Shown here one piece after another: positions 1 to 6,845 of a DNA stretch of 10,023 nucleotides. Each line of letters starts with the position of its first letter. Within the stretch, counting starts at the first letter, position 1. Source of the DNA: Roseovarius sp. GTDB taxonomy: Bacteria; Pseudomonadota; Alphaproteobacteria; Rhodobacterales; Rhodobacteraceae. The position numbers were made by a program, and so were the translations under genes. The stretch spans positions 1-10,023 of the forward strand of contig SLDH01000239.1 of NCBI GenBank assembly GCA_007125415.1, read 5' to 3'. A model generated the notes under the pieces. It saw nothing but the letters and a program-made list of their open reading frames with translations, did no database searches and was not told the origin of the DNA.

Positions 1-74
1 AAAGCGCCGGGTTGAAAAGGGTGCGGCTCAGACTGGTGCGTCGCTGGGGCCCTTCGGTCTCTCTGCATCCTGTT

Positions 75-97
75 GTCCCGGGCCGACCGCCCGGGAC
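75..97. repeat. perfect GC-rich hairpin downstream of the crotonase gene
   Basis: Two 9-base arms, GTCCCGGGC at 75-83 and GCCCGGGAC at 89-97, pair perfectly around a 5-base loop. The hairpin begins 16 bases beyond the stop codon of the minus-strand crotonase gene, so it would form near the 3' end of that transcript. No run of T follows on either strand, so it is not a canonical intrinsic terminator; it could stabilise the 3' end or help a factor-dependent stop. Bases 1-74 hold nothing else I can assign. Confidence 0.5.
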
Positions 98-113
98 CGG
101 GTGTGCACGCGGC

Positions 114-899
114 TTACTGCGTCCAGGTGGGCGCGCGCTTTTCGATGAAGGCCTGAATGCCTTCTTCGGTGTCCTGGTCGAGCATGTTCTCCACCATGAC
201 GTCGCGGGTGTAGTCATAGGCGGCATCGATGCCCATTTCGAGCTGCTTGTAGAAGGCTTCCTTGCCCACCTTGACGGCCGAGCCCAGCTTCGACGCCAGC
301 AGCGTGGCCAGTTCCTGTGTTTCGCGTTCGAGATCTTCATGGGGCACGGCGCGGTTGATCAGGCCAAGCTCGATGGCGCGGCCGGTTTCGATGAACTCGC
401 CCGTGGTGAGCATTTCGAAGGCCTTCTTTCGTGGGATATTGCGCGAGAGCGCGACCATGGGGGTGGAGCAGAAGAGCCCGATATTGACGCCATTGACGCC
501 AAAACGGGTGCCTTCGGCGGCCACGGCCAGATCACATGTGGCCACAAGCTGGCAGCCGGCTGCGGTGGCGATGCCGTGGGGCTGGGCGATGACGGGTTGG
601 GGCAGGGTGCGGATGCGTGTCATCACGCGAGAACAGCGGGTGAAGAGATCGGCGAAATAGGCGCGCCCACCATCCTCCGACTGGCGGCCGGCTGTCATTT
701 CCTTCAGGTCGTGGCCAGCGCAGAAAGCCTTGCCGGCCCCGGCAATGGTCACCACACGGATGCTGCGATCCTCGGCGATAGCATCAAGCTCGGCATGCAG
801 AGCGGCGAGCATTGCATCGGACAGGGCATTGAGTTTTTCGGGGGCGTTGAGGGTCAGGCGGGCGATCGCGCCTTCGTCTTCGCGGATCAGAATCGTCAT
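114..899 (-). CDS. enoyl-CoA hydratase/isomerase family protein (crotonase fold, ECHDC3-like)
   Basis: A 261-residue protein of normal length for single-domain crotonases, which act on acyl-CoA thioesters in the cytoplasm. The oxyanion-hole segment AFCAGHDLKEM lies at residues 58-68, and the second oxyanion glycine falls in AAGCQLVATCD at about 113-123. The pattern HGIATAAGCQLVA...IGLFCSTP resembles the ECHDC3 branch. In classical hydratases the two catalytic acids are Glu in GGGCEL and Glu in FGQPEI; here the matching positions are Gln117 and Gly137. Ordinary hydration of trans-2-enoyl-CoA is therefore doubtful and the substrate is unknown. The ATG at 899 is supported by AAGGA at 906-910, six bases upstream. 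It is divergent from the thioesterase remnant at 947 and has no co-directional partner in the window. The family is certain; the reaction is not. Confidence 0.9.
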   Translation of the reverse strand: MTILIREDEGAIARLTLNAPEKLNALSDAMLAALHAELDAIAEDRSIRVVTIAGAGKAFCAGHDLKEMTAGRQSEDGGRAYFADLFTRCSRVMTRIRTLPQPVIAQPHGIATAAGCQLVATCDLAVAAEGTRFGVNGVNIGLFCSTPMVALSRNIPRKKAFEMLTTGEFIETGRAIELGLINRAVPHEDLERETQELATLLASKLGSAVKVGKEAFYKQLEMGIDAAYDYTRDVMVENMLDQDTEEGIQAFIEKRAPTWTQ

Positions 900-946
900 T
901 TGGCGTCCTTTCGTCTGCTGCGCTTATCTGGTGGTGGTCGAGAGAA

Positions 947-1262
947 GTGACAAGGGTCGTTGCTGAAGTTGACCGCTTTCCTTGACGAGGTGTTCGTGCA
1001 GGTCAAGGGCTTATTCGAGAAAGGAGAGATGGGCGAGATTCCTATCCGCACGCAGCTCAAGGAAACGGATGAGCATCTGCGCATGGGCGGCACGGTGCCG
1101 TGCCCGGCCATCTTCGCGCTCACGGATTTCTCCTTCCGGGCGGCGATGCGGGCCATGGTCGGGCGCGTTCTGGCGGTGGGCGATGTGCGCATGCATTCGG
1201 AGGGGTATGCGGCTCCGGTGACGCGCGCAAGCCTGACTTATTCGGTCCCGCCGGCGCGCTGA
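947..1262 (+). pseudogene. PaaI-family (hotdog) thioesterase remnant: frameshift plus internal deletion
   Basis: From a GTG at 947 the frame reads TRVVAEVDRF and then hits TGA at 983-985. One base later in phase, from 981, it continues as LDEVFVQVKG and on to the natural end ASLTYSVPP and TGA at 1260-1262. The join matches the usual family start (VDRFLDEVFPQV), which implies one extra base in the TTTCCTT tract at 977-983. The body has the hotdog pattern EHLRMGGTV..PAIFALTDFSF, but at about 1158-1163 it jumps from AMVG directly to RVLAVGDV. Family members carry roughly 35-40 more residues there, including the TTNCSIDFMRKP-like strand. That strand belongs to the hotdog core, so even a frame-restored product should be inactive. 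An unbroken frame exists from a TTG at 960, with no well-spaced ribosome site. The 3' end overlaps the convergent GNAT gene by 25 bases. The identification is from family memory, without an alignment. Confidence 0.75.
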
Positions 1263-1792
1263 TCGCTGCTCCGCACAGCCCAGACCAGCCCGGTCCAGTT
1301 ACCCACGAGCGGATCGGTGATCTTGAAATCCATCTCAGGCCTCCGGGTAAGGCCAAGCCGGGCCATGACCGCCTGTGAAGACTTGTTGTCGGGTGCGGTA
1401 TAGGCCAGCACTTCGGTCAGTGGCAGGCGGGCGAACGCATCTCGTAGCGCCGCCTGGGCCGCCTCCGTCGCATAGCCTTTTCCCCAGGCCTTTGGCAGCA
1501 GCCGCCAGCCGATCTCGTGATGCCTGCCGAGCGGATGATCGACCCTGCCGGCCGCGTTGATACCGACATAGCCGATGAAACCGGTGGCGTCCGAAACATG
1601 GAATCGGCCAATCCCGTGCATGGCAGCGATTTCAAGGTAAGACGTCAGCTTCTCCGCGCTTTGCCGGGGCGTCAGGGTCAGCCCATGATCACGCATGGAC
1701 CCAGGATCGCTGTGCAACGCCGTGAAATCGGAGAGATCGGCCCGGGTGAAGGGCCGCAGGTGAAGGCGGTCCGTGGCAAGGATGGGTGTCAT
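1238..1792 (-). CDS. GNAT-family N-acetyltransferase (RimJ/RimL-like)
   Basis: A 184-residue acetyltransferase that would move an acetyl group from acetyl-CoA to an amine. The N-terminus LATDRLHLRPFTRADL (residues 5-20) is typical of the RimJ/RimL group. The acetyl-CoA pyrophosphate-binding segment is EIGWRLLPKAWGKGYATEA at 93-111, and the C-terminal NKSSQAVMARLGL (136-148) is the usual motif B region. The acceptor is unknown: ribosomal protein, other protein or small molecule are all possible. A GTG at 1801 would add three residues. I prefer the ATG at 1792, because a possible -10 box overlaps the GTG and neither start has a Shine-Dalgarno sequence. The gene is divergent from rplM, and its TAA at 1238-1240 lies inside the end of the thioesterase remnant. 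Confidence 0.87.
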   Translation of the reverse strand: MTPILATDRLHLRPFTRADLSDFTALHSDPGSMRDHGLTLTPRQSAEKLTSYLEIAAMHGIGRFHVSDATGFIGYVGINAAGRVDHPLGRHHEIGWRLLPKAWGKGYATEAAQAALRDAFARLPLTEVLAYTAPDNKSSQAVMARLGLTRRPEMDFKITDPLVGNWTGLVWAVRSSDQRAGGTE

Positions 1793-1799
1793 GGCGGGC

Positions 1800-1827
1800 A
1801 CGATAGATTGTCATGGACAAGGCGCAA
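1800..1827 (-). promoter_or_regulatory. possible promoter of the GNAT gene, perhaps leaderless
   Basis: On the minus strand TTGCGC (1822-1827) and TATCGT (1800-1805) are separated by 16 bases. The -35 match is weak (three of six) and the -10 match is four of six. The -10 box ends seven bases before the ATG at 1792, so transcription would start at or next to the start codon. That would agree with the absence of a ribosome-binding site. Confidence 0.3.
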
Positions 1828-1898
1828 CGCAGAATCCGGCTTTTCCGCGCATTCAGAGGCATGAATCTCCGGCAAGAGTGGGGTAAAATAATACCTAA

Positions 1899-1929
1899 TT
1901 GACAATGTGTTGATTTGGAATGATTTTAT
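1899..1929 (+). promoter_or_regulatory. AT-rich upstream promoter candidate for rplM
   Basis: A perfect -35 hexamer TTGACA lies at 1899-1904 inside a stretch (about 1885-1932) much richer in A and T than the surrounding sequence. The best -10 candidates, GATTTT at 1922-1927 (17-base spacer) or TTTTAT at 1924-1929, are weak. The stretch may act as a second promoter or as an UP-element-like region for the promoter at 1944. Confidence 0.35.
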
Positions 1930-1943
1930 GGAGCAACCCTGCC

Positions 1944-1971
1944 TTGACTGTGCGTGACGATAGGGTAGAAG
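1944..1971 (+). promoter_or_regulatory. probable main promoter of rplM-rpsI
   Basis: CTTGACT is typical of strong alphaproteobacterial housekeeping promoters; its hexamer TTGACT is at 1944-1949. TAGAAG follows at 1966-1971 after a 16-base spacer (four of six to TATAAT). Transcription would begin near 1978 and give a leader of about 28 bases containing the ribosome site AAAGGGA (1993-1999) before the rplM ATG at 2006. A leader this short leaves little room for a structured L13-binding element. Confidence 0.55.
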
Positions 1972-2005
1972 CGCGGGATCGAATGACACCCCAAAGGGAT
2001 GAGAG

Positions 2006-2470
2006 ATGAAAACTTTTTCTGCAACACCGGCAGAGATCGAGAAGAAGTGGATCGTGATCGACGCTGAAGGCGTCGTTCTGGGCCGCCTTGCCTCGATCAT
2101 TGCCATGCGCCTGCGCGGCAAGCACAAGCCGTCCTTCACGCCTCATATGGATATGGGTGACAATGTGATCGTCATCAATGCCGACAAGGTGCAACTTACC
2201 GGCAAGAAACGCGAAAAGCCTCAATACTGGCACACGGGCCATCCGGGCGGCATCAAATCGCGCACGACGGGCGAGATCCTCGAAGGCAAGCACCCCGAGC
2301 GTGTTGTGACGCAAGCGGTCAAGCGCATGCTGCCGGGCAACCGTCTGAGCCGCAAGGTCATGACCAATCTGCGCGTCTATGCTGGCGCCGAGCATCCGCA
2401 TGAGGCACAAAGCCCCGAGGCGCTGGATGTGAAATCCATGAACAAGAAAAACACGCGGGTGGCACAGTAA
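2006..2470 (+). CDS. rplM: large-subunit ribosomal protein uL13
   Basis: A 154-residue protein, slightly longer than the 142 residues of E. coli L13, that binds 23S rRNA early in 50S assembly. The N-terminal part has [16 protein letters not shown] (residues 15-30) and AMRLRGKHK. The middle has the conserved [18 protein letters not shown]. The family signature region [15 protein letters not shown] leads into the [13 protein letters not shown] block. The extra length is a short basic C-terminal tail ending [10 protein letters not shown]. The ATG at 2006 is preceded by AAGGGA at good spacing. Its TAA shares one base with the ATG of rpsI (TAATG at 2468-2472), so the two are translationally coupled in the usual rplM-rpsI order. 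Confidence 0.98.
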   Translation: MKTFSATPAEIEKKWIVIDAEGVVLGRLASIIAMRLRGKHKPSFTPHMDMGDNVIVINADKVQLTGKKREKPQYWHTGHPGGIKSRTTGEILEGKHPERVVTQAVKRMLPGNRLSRKVMTNLRVYAGAEHPHEAQSPEALDVKSMNKKNTRVAQ

Positions 2471-2976
2471 TGGCTGAAGAAATCAAATCCCTCGACGGGT
2501 TGGAAGCGGTTACCGACGGTATCGCCGCAACCGCACCTGACGCTGCGATCACTCGGGAGCCGCAGCGCGACGCTTTGGGCCGCGCCTATGCCACCGGCAA
2601 GCGCAAGGATGCGGTGGCCCGTGTCTGGATCAAGCCCGGATCGGGCAAGGTGCTGGTGCGTGATGCCAAGGGCAACTACATTGATTACACCAAATATTTC
2701 GCGCGCCCGGTGCTGCAGATGATCCTGCGGCAGCCTTTCGAGGTGGCGGGCGTGTCGGGTGAGTTCGATGTGATGGCCACGGTCAAGGGCGGAGGCCTCT
2801 CGGGGCAGGCCGGTGCTGTGAAGCACGGCATCTCGAAGGCGCTGCAGCTTTATGATCCGTCCTTGCGCCCCCCGCTCAAGGCAGCGGGTTTTCTCACCCG
2901 TGACAGCCGCGTGGTGGAACGCAAGAAATACGGCAAGGCCAAGGCGCGCAAGAGCTTCCAGTTCTCCAAGCGCTGA
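2470..2976 (+). CDS. rpsI: small-subunit ribosomal protein uS9
   Basis: A 168-residue S9; the E. coli protein has about 130. The S9 core starts at about residue 40 with [18 protein letters not shown] and holds the signature [19 protein letters not shown]. It ends with the basic tail [17 protein letters not shown], whose last residues reach the P-site tRNA in the 30S subunit. The first 40 or so residues form an acidic, alanine-rich extension, a known trait of many alphaproteobacterial S9 proteins. Translation is coupled to rplM through the TAATG overlap, and an intrinsic terminator follows 23 bases after the stop. Confidence 0.98.
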   Translation: MAEEIKSLDGLEAVTDGIAATAPDAAITREPQRDALGRAYATGKRKDAVARVWIKPGSGKVLVRDAKGNYIDYTKYFARPVLQMILRQPFEVAGVSGEFDVMATVKGGGLSGQAGAVKHGISKALQLYDPSLRPPLKAAGFLTRDSRVVERKKYGKAKARKSFQFSKR

Positions 2977-2999
2977 CCGCTGGTCTTCACGATTGCAGG

Positions 3000-3027
3000 A
3001 GGGCCGCCCGCTGGGGTGGCCCTTTTT
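3000..3027 (+). terminator. intrinsic terminator of rplM-rpsI
   Basis: AGGGCCGCC (3000-3008) pairs with GGTGGCCCT (3015-3023), nine pairs with one G-U, around a six-base loop, followed by TTTTT at 3023-3027. The minus-strand ppk2 gene ends 10 bases away. On that strand the G-U becomes an A-C mismatch and no T run follows, so it works well only for rpsI. Confidence 0.85.
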
Positions 3028-3036
3028 GCTGCGCGC

Positions 3037-3906
3037 TCACGAATCCCAGATATCGGGCCCGCCGCAGATGCTGTGGTCAAGTGTGCCCACCGCTTCGGGG
3101 TTCTTGCGGTCGTAATCGAGCGCTGTCAGCACGCTGCGAATGGTTTCGAGCCGCGCGCGGCGTTTGTCGTCAGCGCGGACGATTGTCCAGGGCGCATGGG
3201 GTGTATGGCTGCGCTCGAAGGTCTCCTTGATTGACGCGGTATAGGCATCCCAACGGTTGAGACCCTCTACATCGATCCAGCTCAGTTTCCATTGTCTGAG
3301 CGGATCACGCTCGCGTCTCATCAGGCGGCGCAGCTGCTCTGCACGGCCCACATTCAGCCAGATCTTGAAAAAGTGGATCCCCTCATTCACGAGCATCCGC
3401 TCGAAATCCGGCACCTGTTCAAAAAACTGCGCTCGCTGTGCGGAGGTGCAGAATTCGAACACATTTTCGACGACGCCGCGGTTATACCATGAGCGGTCAT
3501 AGAGCACGATCTCGCCGCCCGCAGGCAGATGATCCACGTAGCGCTGGAAGTACCATTGGCTGCGCTCAAGATCCGAGGGTTTGGGAAGCGCTGCGATCCG
3601 CGCGTTGCGCGGATTGAGATGCTCGCGAAAGCGATTGATCGTCCCACCCTTTCCCGAGGCATCGCGGCCCTCGAAGATGATCGCCACGCGGGCACCTGTC
3701 TGCTTGGCCCAGGCCTTCACCTTGATAAGTTCGATCTGCAGATTCAGCAGATCCTGCTCATACTTCTTCCGGCGCAGCCTGCGGGCATGGGGATAGGTGG
3801 GCGAGAGGATCGTCCCCTTGCCGGCGCGGGCGATCGCATCGCGGATCTCGGCGGGGGCGTGCTCGTCAAAATAGGTGCTGATCGCCCCGTCGAATGGCAA
3901 ATCCAT
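3037..3906 (-). CDS. ppk2: polyphosphate kinase 2 (PPK2 family, class I-like)
   Basis: A 289-residue cytoplasmic kinase that moves phosphate between polyphosphate and nucleoside diphosphates. The Walker A loop GRDASGKGG is at residues 80-88, followed by TINRFREHLNPR. The LPKPSDLERSQWYFQRYV block is at about 107-124, Walker B VLYDRSWYNR at 134-143, and the lid region RRERDPLRQWKLS at 197-209. The C-terminal RWDAYT...APWTIVRADDKRRARL is typical of class I enzymes, which favour making ATP from ADP and polyphosphate, although direction and nucleotide choice cannot be read from sequence alone. The ATG at 3906 is preceded by AGGGG at 3914-3918. It lies 53 bases after the alpha/beta hydrolase with no terminator between, so it is probably the last gene of the ATPase-metA operon. 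Confidence 0.94.
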   Translation of the reverse strand: MDLPFDGAISTYFDEHAPAEIRDAIARAGKGTILSPTYPHARRLRRKKYEQDLLNLQIELIKVKAWAKQTGARVAIIFEGRDASGKGGTINRFREHLNPRNARIAALPKPSDLERSQWYFQRYVDHLPAGGEIVLYDRSWYNRGVVENVFEFCTSAQRAQFFEQVPDFERMLVNEGIHFFKIWLNVGRAEQLRRLMRRERDPLRQWKLSWIDVEGLNRWDAYTASIKETFERSHTPHAPWTIVRADDKRRARLETIRSVLTALDYDRKNPEAVGTLDHSICGGPDIWDS

Positions 3907-3959
3907 GGCTTTTCCCCTGATGCGCTGGCTGACGGGGGTACTATGCGCGCTCCTGCGGA

Positions 3960-4916
3960 TCAGCGCAATCCTGCGCGCCGGGCCGCACGGTCAATGGCGG
4001 CGATTACCGCGTCGGGGGCGGCATGCTGCGGCATATGGCCGATACCGGGCAGGCGGGTCAGCACCGCGTCGGAGATTTGTGTGGCCAGCGGTTCGGCATG
4101 GATCGAAAGGCCCACCGTGGTGTCCGCATCGCCATGCACGATCTCGGTAGGCACGGCGATCCGGCCGTAAAGCGGTACCAGTTCCTCGATCTCGCCCAGC
4201 AGATTGCGCCGTTGCAGACCATTGGCGCGCAGCGACTCGCGCCGCAGGGTCAATGCCGCCCCGAAATGTGCGAGATAACCTTCGGGGACGGCATTGGGTT
4301 CAAAGACACCGGCGAGACCCTGCTCGACCCGCCGGTCCGGGGCAAAGGCGGTGATCAGCGGATTGACGACGGGGGCCAGCAGCCGATGCGATGTGAGTTT
4401 GTAAAGCAGTTCAAGCTCGGAGGTCCACGGGTTCGACGGTGCGGCCAGCGGCACCAGCGCGGCGATGCTCCCGGGCTCATGCACCGCCCAGGCCAGCGCC
4501 ACCGCGCCGCCGAAGCTGTGGCCCAGCACGATGGGGCGCTCTGCCCCCAACTGCCGGGCTGCGGCGGCCAGAAGATGGGCCTGTTGCTTGAGCGTCGTGC
4601 CCGTCTCGCTCACCCGGTCGGTATAGCCGTGGCCCGGCCTGTCGAGCAGGATCACGCGGTAGTGCCGGGCCAGCGCCGGCGCGATATCCAGCGTGAAATC
4701 CCGCAGATTGCCGCCCGAGCCGTGAATCAGAACCAGATCGGGGCCGTCGCCCATGACAAGCGCGTGGACCCTGTGGCCCTCGACGGTCAGCAATTGACCC
4801 TCAGGCGGAAAGGCGTCCTCGGCCGCCACCTCGACCTGGCTCGCACGATAGAGCACCAGCGCCCAGAAACCGCCGAGAACGACAAGCGCAATGAGAAGCT
4901 TGGCGGTGATGGTCAT
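3960..4916 (-). CDS. alpha/beta hydrolase, probably membrane-anchored
   Basis: A 318-residue alpha/beta-fold hydrolase. One hydrophobic segment at about residues 5-22 looks like an N-terminal anchor or uncleaved signal, placing the catalytic domain in the periplasm or on the membrane. The oxyanion motif IHGSGG is at 64-69. The nucleophile elbow GHSFG is at 132-136 with Ser134, the acid is Asp263 or Asp265 in HGDADTT, and the catalytic His294 sits in GIGHMPQ. A cap region lies between about 155 and 250. The triad is complete, but the substrate (ester, lactone, haloacid or other) cannot be told. The chosen ATG overlaps the metA stop as ATGA, implying translational coupling. An in-frame ATG at 4928 would add MPRR, giving a more positive N-terminus; neither start has a clear ribosome site. 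Confidence 0.88.
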   Translation of the reverse strand: MTITAKLLIALVVLGGFWALVLYRASQVEVAAEDAFPPEGQLLTVEGHRVHALVMGDGPDLVLIHGSGGNLRDFTLDIAPALARHYRVILLDRPGHGYTDRVSETGTTLKQQAHLLAAAARQLGAERPIVLGHSFGGAVALAWAVHEPGSIAALVPLAAPSNPWTSELELLYKLTSHRLLAPVVNPLITAFAPDRRVEQGLAGVFEPNAVPEGYLAHFGAALTLRRESLRANGLQRRNLLGEIEELVPLYGRIAVPTEIVHGDADTTVGLSIHAEPLATQISDAVLTRLPGIGHMPQHAAPDAVIAAIDRAARRAGLR

Positions 4917-5839
4917 GCGCCGAGGCATTCATGCAGATCGAAGGGCGTTGACTGGTAGATCTCGTTGATCCAGTTGCCATAGAGCAGATGCGCGTGGCTG
5001 CGCCACCGGTTCTGCGGCTTCGCGCTCGGGTCGTCCTGCGGGTAGTAATTGCAGGGGATGTTGATCGGCGTGCCCGCCGCGATATCGCGGTCATACTCCT
5101 GCTTGAGGGTGTCGCTGTCATATTCGAGGTGGTTGAAGATGTAGAGCGCGTTCAGCGTGGCGTCCTCCACAAGGCAGGGGCCCACCTCATCACTGGCCAG
5201 AAGCGTGCTCAGCCCCTCGACCGCGTCGATCTCGTTCTGGCGCATCTCGGTCCAGCGGCTTACGGGGATCACGCAATCATCGGAAAAGCCGCGCAGATAG
5301 GGCGAGGCAGGCGCCATGTTGCGATGCCGGAAACAGCCGAAGGCCTTTTGCGGGAGCATGTGTTTCTTCACGCCGTGGAAGTAGTTGATCATCGCCATGC
5401 CACCCCAGCAGACACCGAAGACCGCATGTGCGTGGGTGCGGCTCCATTCGAAGACCGCGCAAAGTTCGTCCCAATAGGTCACATCGGTGAATTCGAGATG
5501 CTCGATCGGCGCGCCGGTGATGATCAGCCCGTCGAACTTCTCGCCGCTGGCCTGCACCTCCGAGAAGGGGCGATAGAAACTCTCCATATGTTCGGCGGCG
5601 GTGTTCTTCGTCTGATGCTCGGACATGCGGATGAGCGAAAAGTCGATCTGCAAAGGCGTGGCACCGATCAGCCGGGCGAACTGGTTCTCGGTCTGGATCT
5701 TCTTGGGCATCAGGTTCAGCAGCCCGATGCGCAGCGGCCGGATATCCTGCCGCGAGGCCTGATCCTCGGACATGACCATGACACCCTCGCGGGTGAGCAC
5801 GTCATAGGCCGGCAGGTCTTCGGGGATTTTGATGGGCAT
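4913..5839 (-). CDS. metA: homoserine O-acyltransferase, MetA family (predicted acetyl-CoA specific)
   Basis: A 308-residue enzyme, the usual MetA length, that acylates homoserine in the first committed step of methionine synthesis. [18 protein letters not shown] is at residues 42-59. The catalytic cysteine is Cys144 in FGVCWGG, and the His237/Glu239 pair is in FNHLEYD; these match Cys142, His235 and Glu237 of the E. coli enzyme with a constant offset of two. The residue that sorts acyl donors lies in [10 protein letters not shown]: Glu113 replaces the glycine of succinyl-CoA enzymes. This is the pattern of acetyl-CoA-using MetA proteins such as that of Bacillus cereus, so O-acetylhomoserine is the predicted product. 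I start at ATG 5839 ([15 protein letters not shown]), the normal family start; the frame is open to 5905 but that would run into the upstream gene. The ATPase stop is 37 bases upstream, with no room for a SAM-II riboswitch. Confidence 0.96.
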   Translation of the reverse strand: MPIKIPEDLPAYDVLTREGVMVMSEDQASRQDIRPLRIGLLNLMPKKIQTENQFARLIGATPLQIDFSLIRMSEHQTKNTAAEHMESFYRPFSEVQASGEKFDGLIITGAPIEHLEFTDVTYWDELCAVFEWSRTHAHAVFGVCWGGMAMINYFHGVKKHMLPQKAFGCFRHRNMAPASPYLRGFSDDCVIPVSRWTEMRQNEIDAVEGLSTLLASDEVGPCLVEDATLNALYIFNHLEYDSDTLKQEYDRDIAAGTPINIPCNYYPQDDPSAKPQNRWRSHAHLLYGNWINEIYQSTPFDLHECLGA

Positions 5840-5876
5840 GGGTCGGGCTTTCGGTTGAAGGCTTGGAGTTAGCCGT

Positions 5877-6737
5877 TCAGTCGCGGCGTGCAAGGGCTTG
5901 TGCAATCAGGTGATCGAAATCCTCTTCGGATGTGATGGCGGTGATTTCATCGGCGGTGAGGCTCACGCCCCATTTCTCCATCGCCGCGTAGCGCGGCGCG
6001 CGATGGGCCAGCGCGCGCGCATAGGCCCAGCGGATGAAGGCATCCGGATCAACCTCATTATCCGCCAGCCCCTCCTGCGCCGTGTATTCGGCCCAGGCGG
6101 CTTCGAGAAACTCGGGCTGATAGGCCATCGGCTTCGGGGCCTTGTCGAACCGGCGGATGAGGGCATCAGTATGCGCTGCATCCCCCTTGATCCAGACCAG
6201 CAGGCATTCGGCAGAGAGGGCCTTCAGCAACGGATCGTCCGGGTCGTCGCCATCGACCCATTCGCAGATCGAGCCACCGCTGTCACAGATGAAGTTGCGG
6301 TAGCCATAAAGCGCCTCGGCGCGTTCGATGAAATAGCTCGTGTCGAGAAGGGCCGAAACCTCTGCCTCACGGAAAAGCTTCTGCCTTTTGCGATACTCTT
6401 CAATGGGCAGCCCACCCTTGGCCGGATCGCCAGGCTTGCCCAGCCAGGTGGAGACAGGGGCGAGATTGTGAAAGCTGATGTTGGAGCCGATATAGATGGA
6501 ATCGCTGAGAAAAAGCTCGCGCAGGAAAGGCATCTTCATGGCTTCGGCCTTGGCATTGTCGAGGATACGCTCGCCCAGATATCGCGTGCCGATCCGGTAA
6601 TCGATGGAGTAGTGAAACCAACCGCCGGCTTCGCGCAGAAGCTGCGAGATATGGGTCTTGCCAAGGCCGGACATGCCGTAGAAAAGCACCCGTTTGGCGC
6701 TGGCCGCGCGCCAGTCCGCGGCGGTATCGTAGATCAT
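5877..6737 (-). CDS. uncharacterised P-loop ATPase/kinase-like protein next to metA
   Basis: A 286-residue cytoplasmic protein with one clear nucleotide-binding motif: Walker A GMSGLGKT at residues 21-28, preceded by the hydrophobic strand RVLFY. Shortly after comes [16 protein letters not shown] (41-56), whose acidic and arginine residues recall the acceptor site of small P-loop kinases. [14 protein letters not shown] (147-160) could hold a second acid near the phosphates. No membrane segment, signal or known fusion domain is visible. I do not recognise a characterised family and assign no substrate. The ATG at 6737 has a strong ribosome site (AAGGGA eight bases upstream) and a promoter directly before it; an earlier start at 6791 would lie upstream of that promoter. 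It is the first gene of the unit with metA, which follows 37 bases later, so a link to methionine metabolism is possible but unproven. Confidence 0.8.
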   Translation of the reverse strand: MIYDTAADWRAASAKRVLFYGMSGLGKTHISQLLREAGGWFHYSIDYRIGTRYLGERILDNAKAEAMKMPFLRELFLSDSIYIGSNISFHNLAPVSTWLGKPGDPAKGGLPIEEYRKRQKLFREAEVSALLDTSYFIERAEALYGYRNFICDSGGSICEWVDGDDPDDPLLKALSAECLLVWIKGDAAHTDALIRRFDKAPKPMAYQPEFLEAAWAEYTAQEGLADNEVDPDAFIRWAYARALAHRAPRYAAMEKWGVSLTADEITAITSEEDFDHLIAQALARRD

Positions 6738-6762
6738 GAGCGGTCCCTTTCCATCCTGCCGC

Positions 6763-6791
6763 GTGATAGATGGCAAGGTGCGCAGGGTCAA
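6763..6791 (-). promoter_or_regulatory. promoter of the ATPase-metA operon
   Basis: On the minus strand TTGACC (6786-6791) and TATCAC (6763-6768) are exactly 17 bases apart, with five of six and four of six matches to consensus. Transcription would start near 6756 and give a leader of about 20 bases holding AAGGGA before the ATG at 6737. The -35 box lies within the T-rich tail of the preceding terminator. Confidence 0.65.
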
Positions 6792-6822
6792 AAGAAAAAC
6801 CCCGCCCGGGTGAGGGGCGGGG
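6790..6822 (-). terminator. intrinsic terminator of the FadL-like gene
   Basis: On the minus strand CCCCGCCC (6815-6822) pairs perfectly with GGGCGGGG (6800-6807) around a seven-base loop, followed by TTTTTCTTTT (6799-6790). It lies 23 bases after the stop codon of the FadL-like gene and separates it from the ATPase-metA operon. Confidence 0.9.
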
Positions 6823-6845
6823 CCGGGGCGCGAAGGTGCCGATCG

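Noticed and set aside
12..950. A 312-codon plus-strand frame opposite the crotonase gene
   Set aside because: It is the complement of a clear crotonase and has no ribosome site or family motif.
923..953. A sigma-70-like promoter for the crotonase gene (TTGTCA and GATAAG on the minus strand)
   Set aside because: The 19-base spacer is too long for a confident call, so I left it out of the features.
3000..3027. A fully bidirectional terminator shared by rpsI and ppk2
   Set aside because: On the ppk2 strand the stem has an A-C mismatch and no T run follows, so I call it only for rpsI.
4023..5872. Two long plus-strand frames (about 311 and 294 codons) opposite the hydrolase and metA
   Set aside because: Both mirror conserved minus-strand enzymes with complete catalytic residues; their proteins are low-complexity and rich in Arg, Gly and Gln with no recognisable domain.
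5840..5876. A SAM-II or other SAM riboswitch in front of metA
   Set aside because: Only 37 bases separate metA from the ATPase gene, too short for the element, and I see no matching conserved core there or in the roughly 50 bases before the ATPase.
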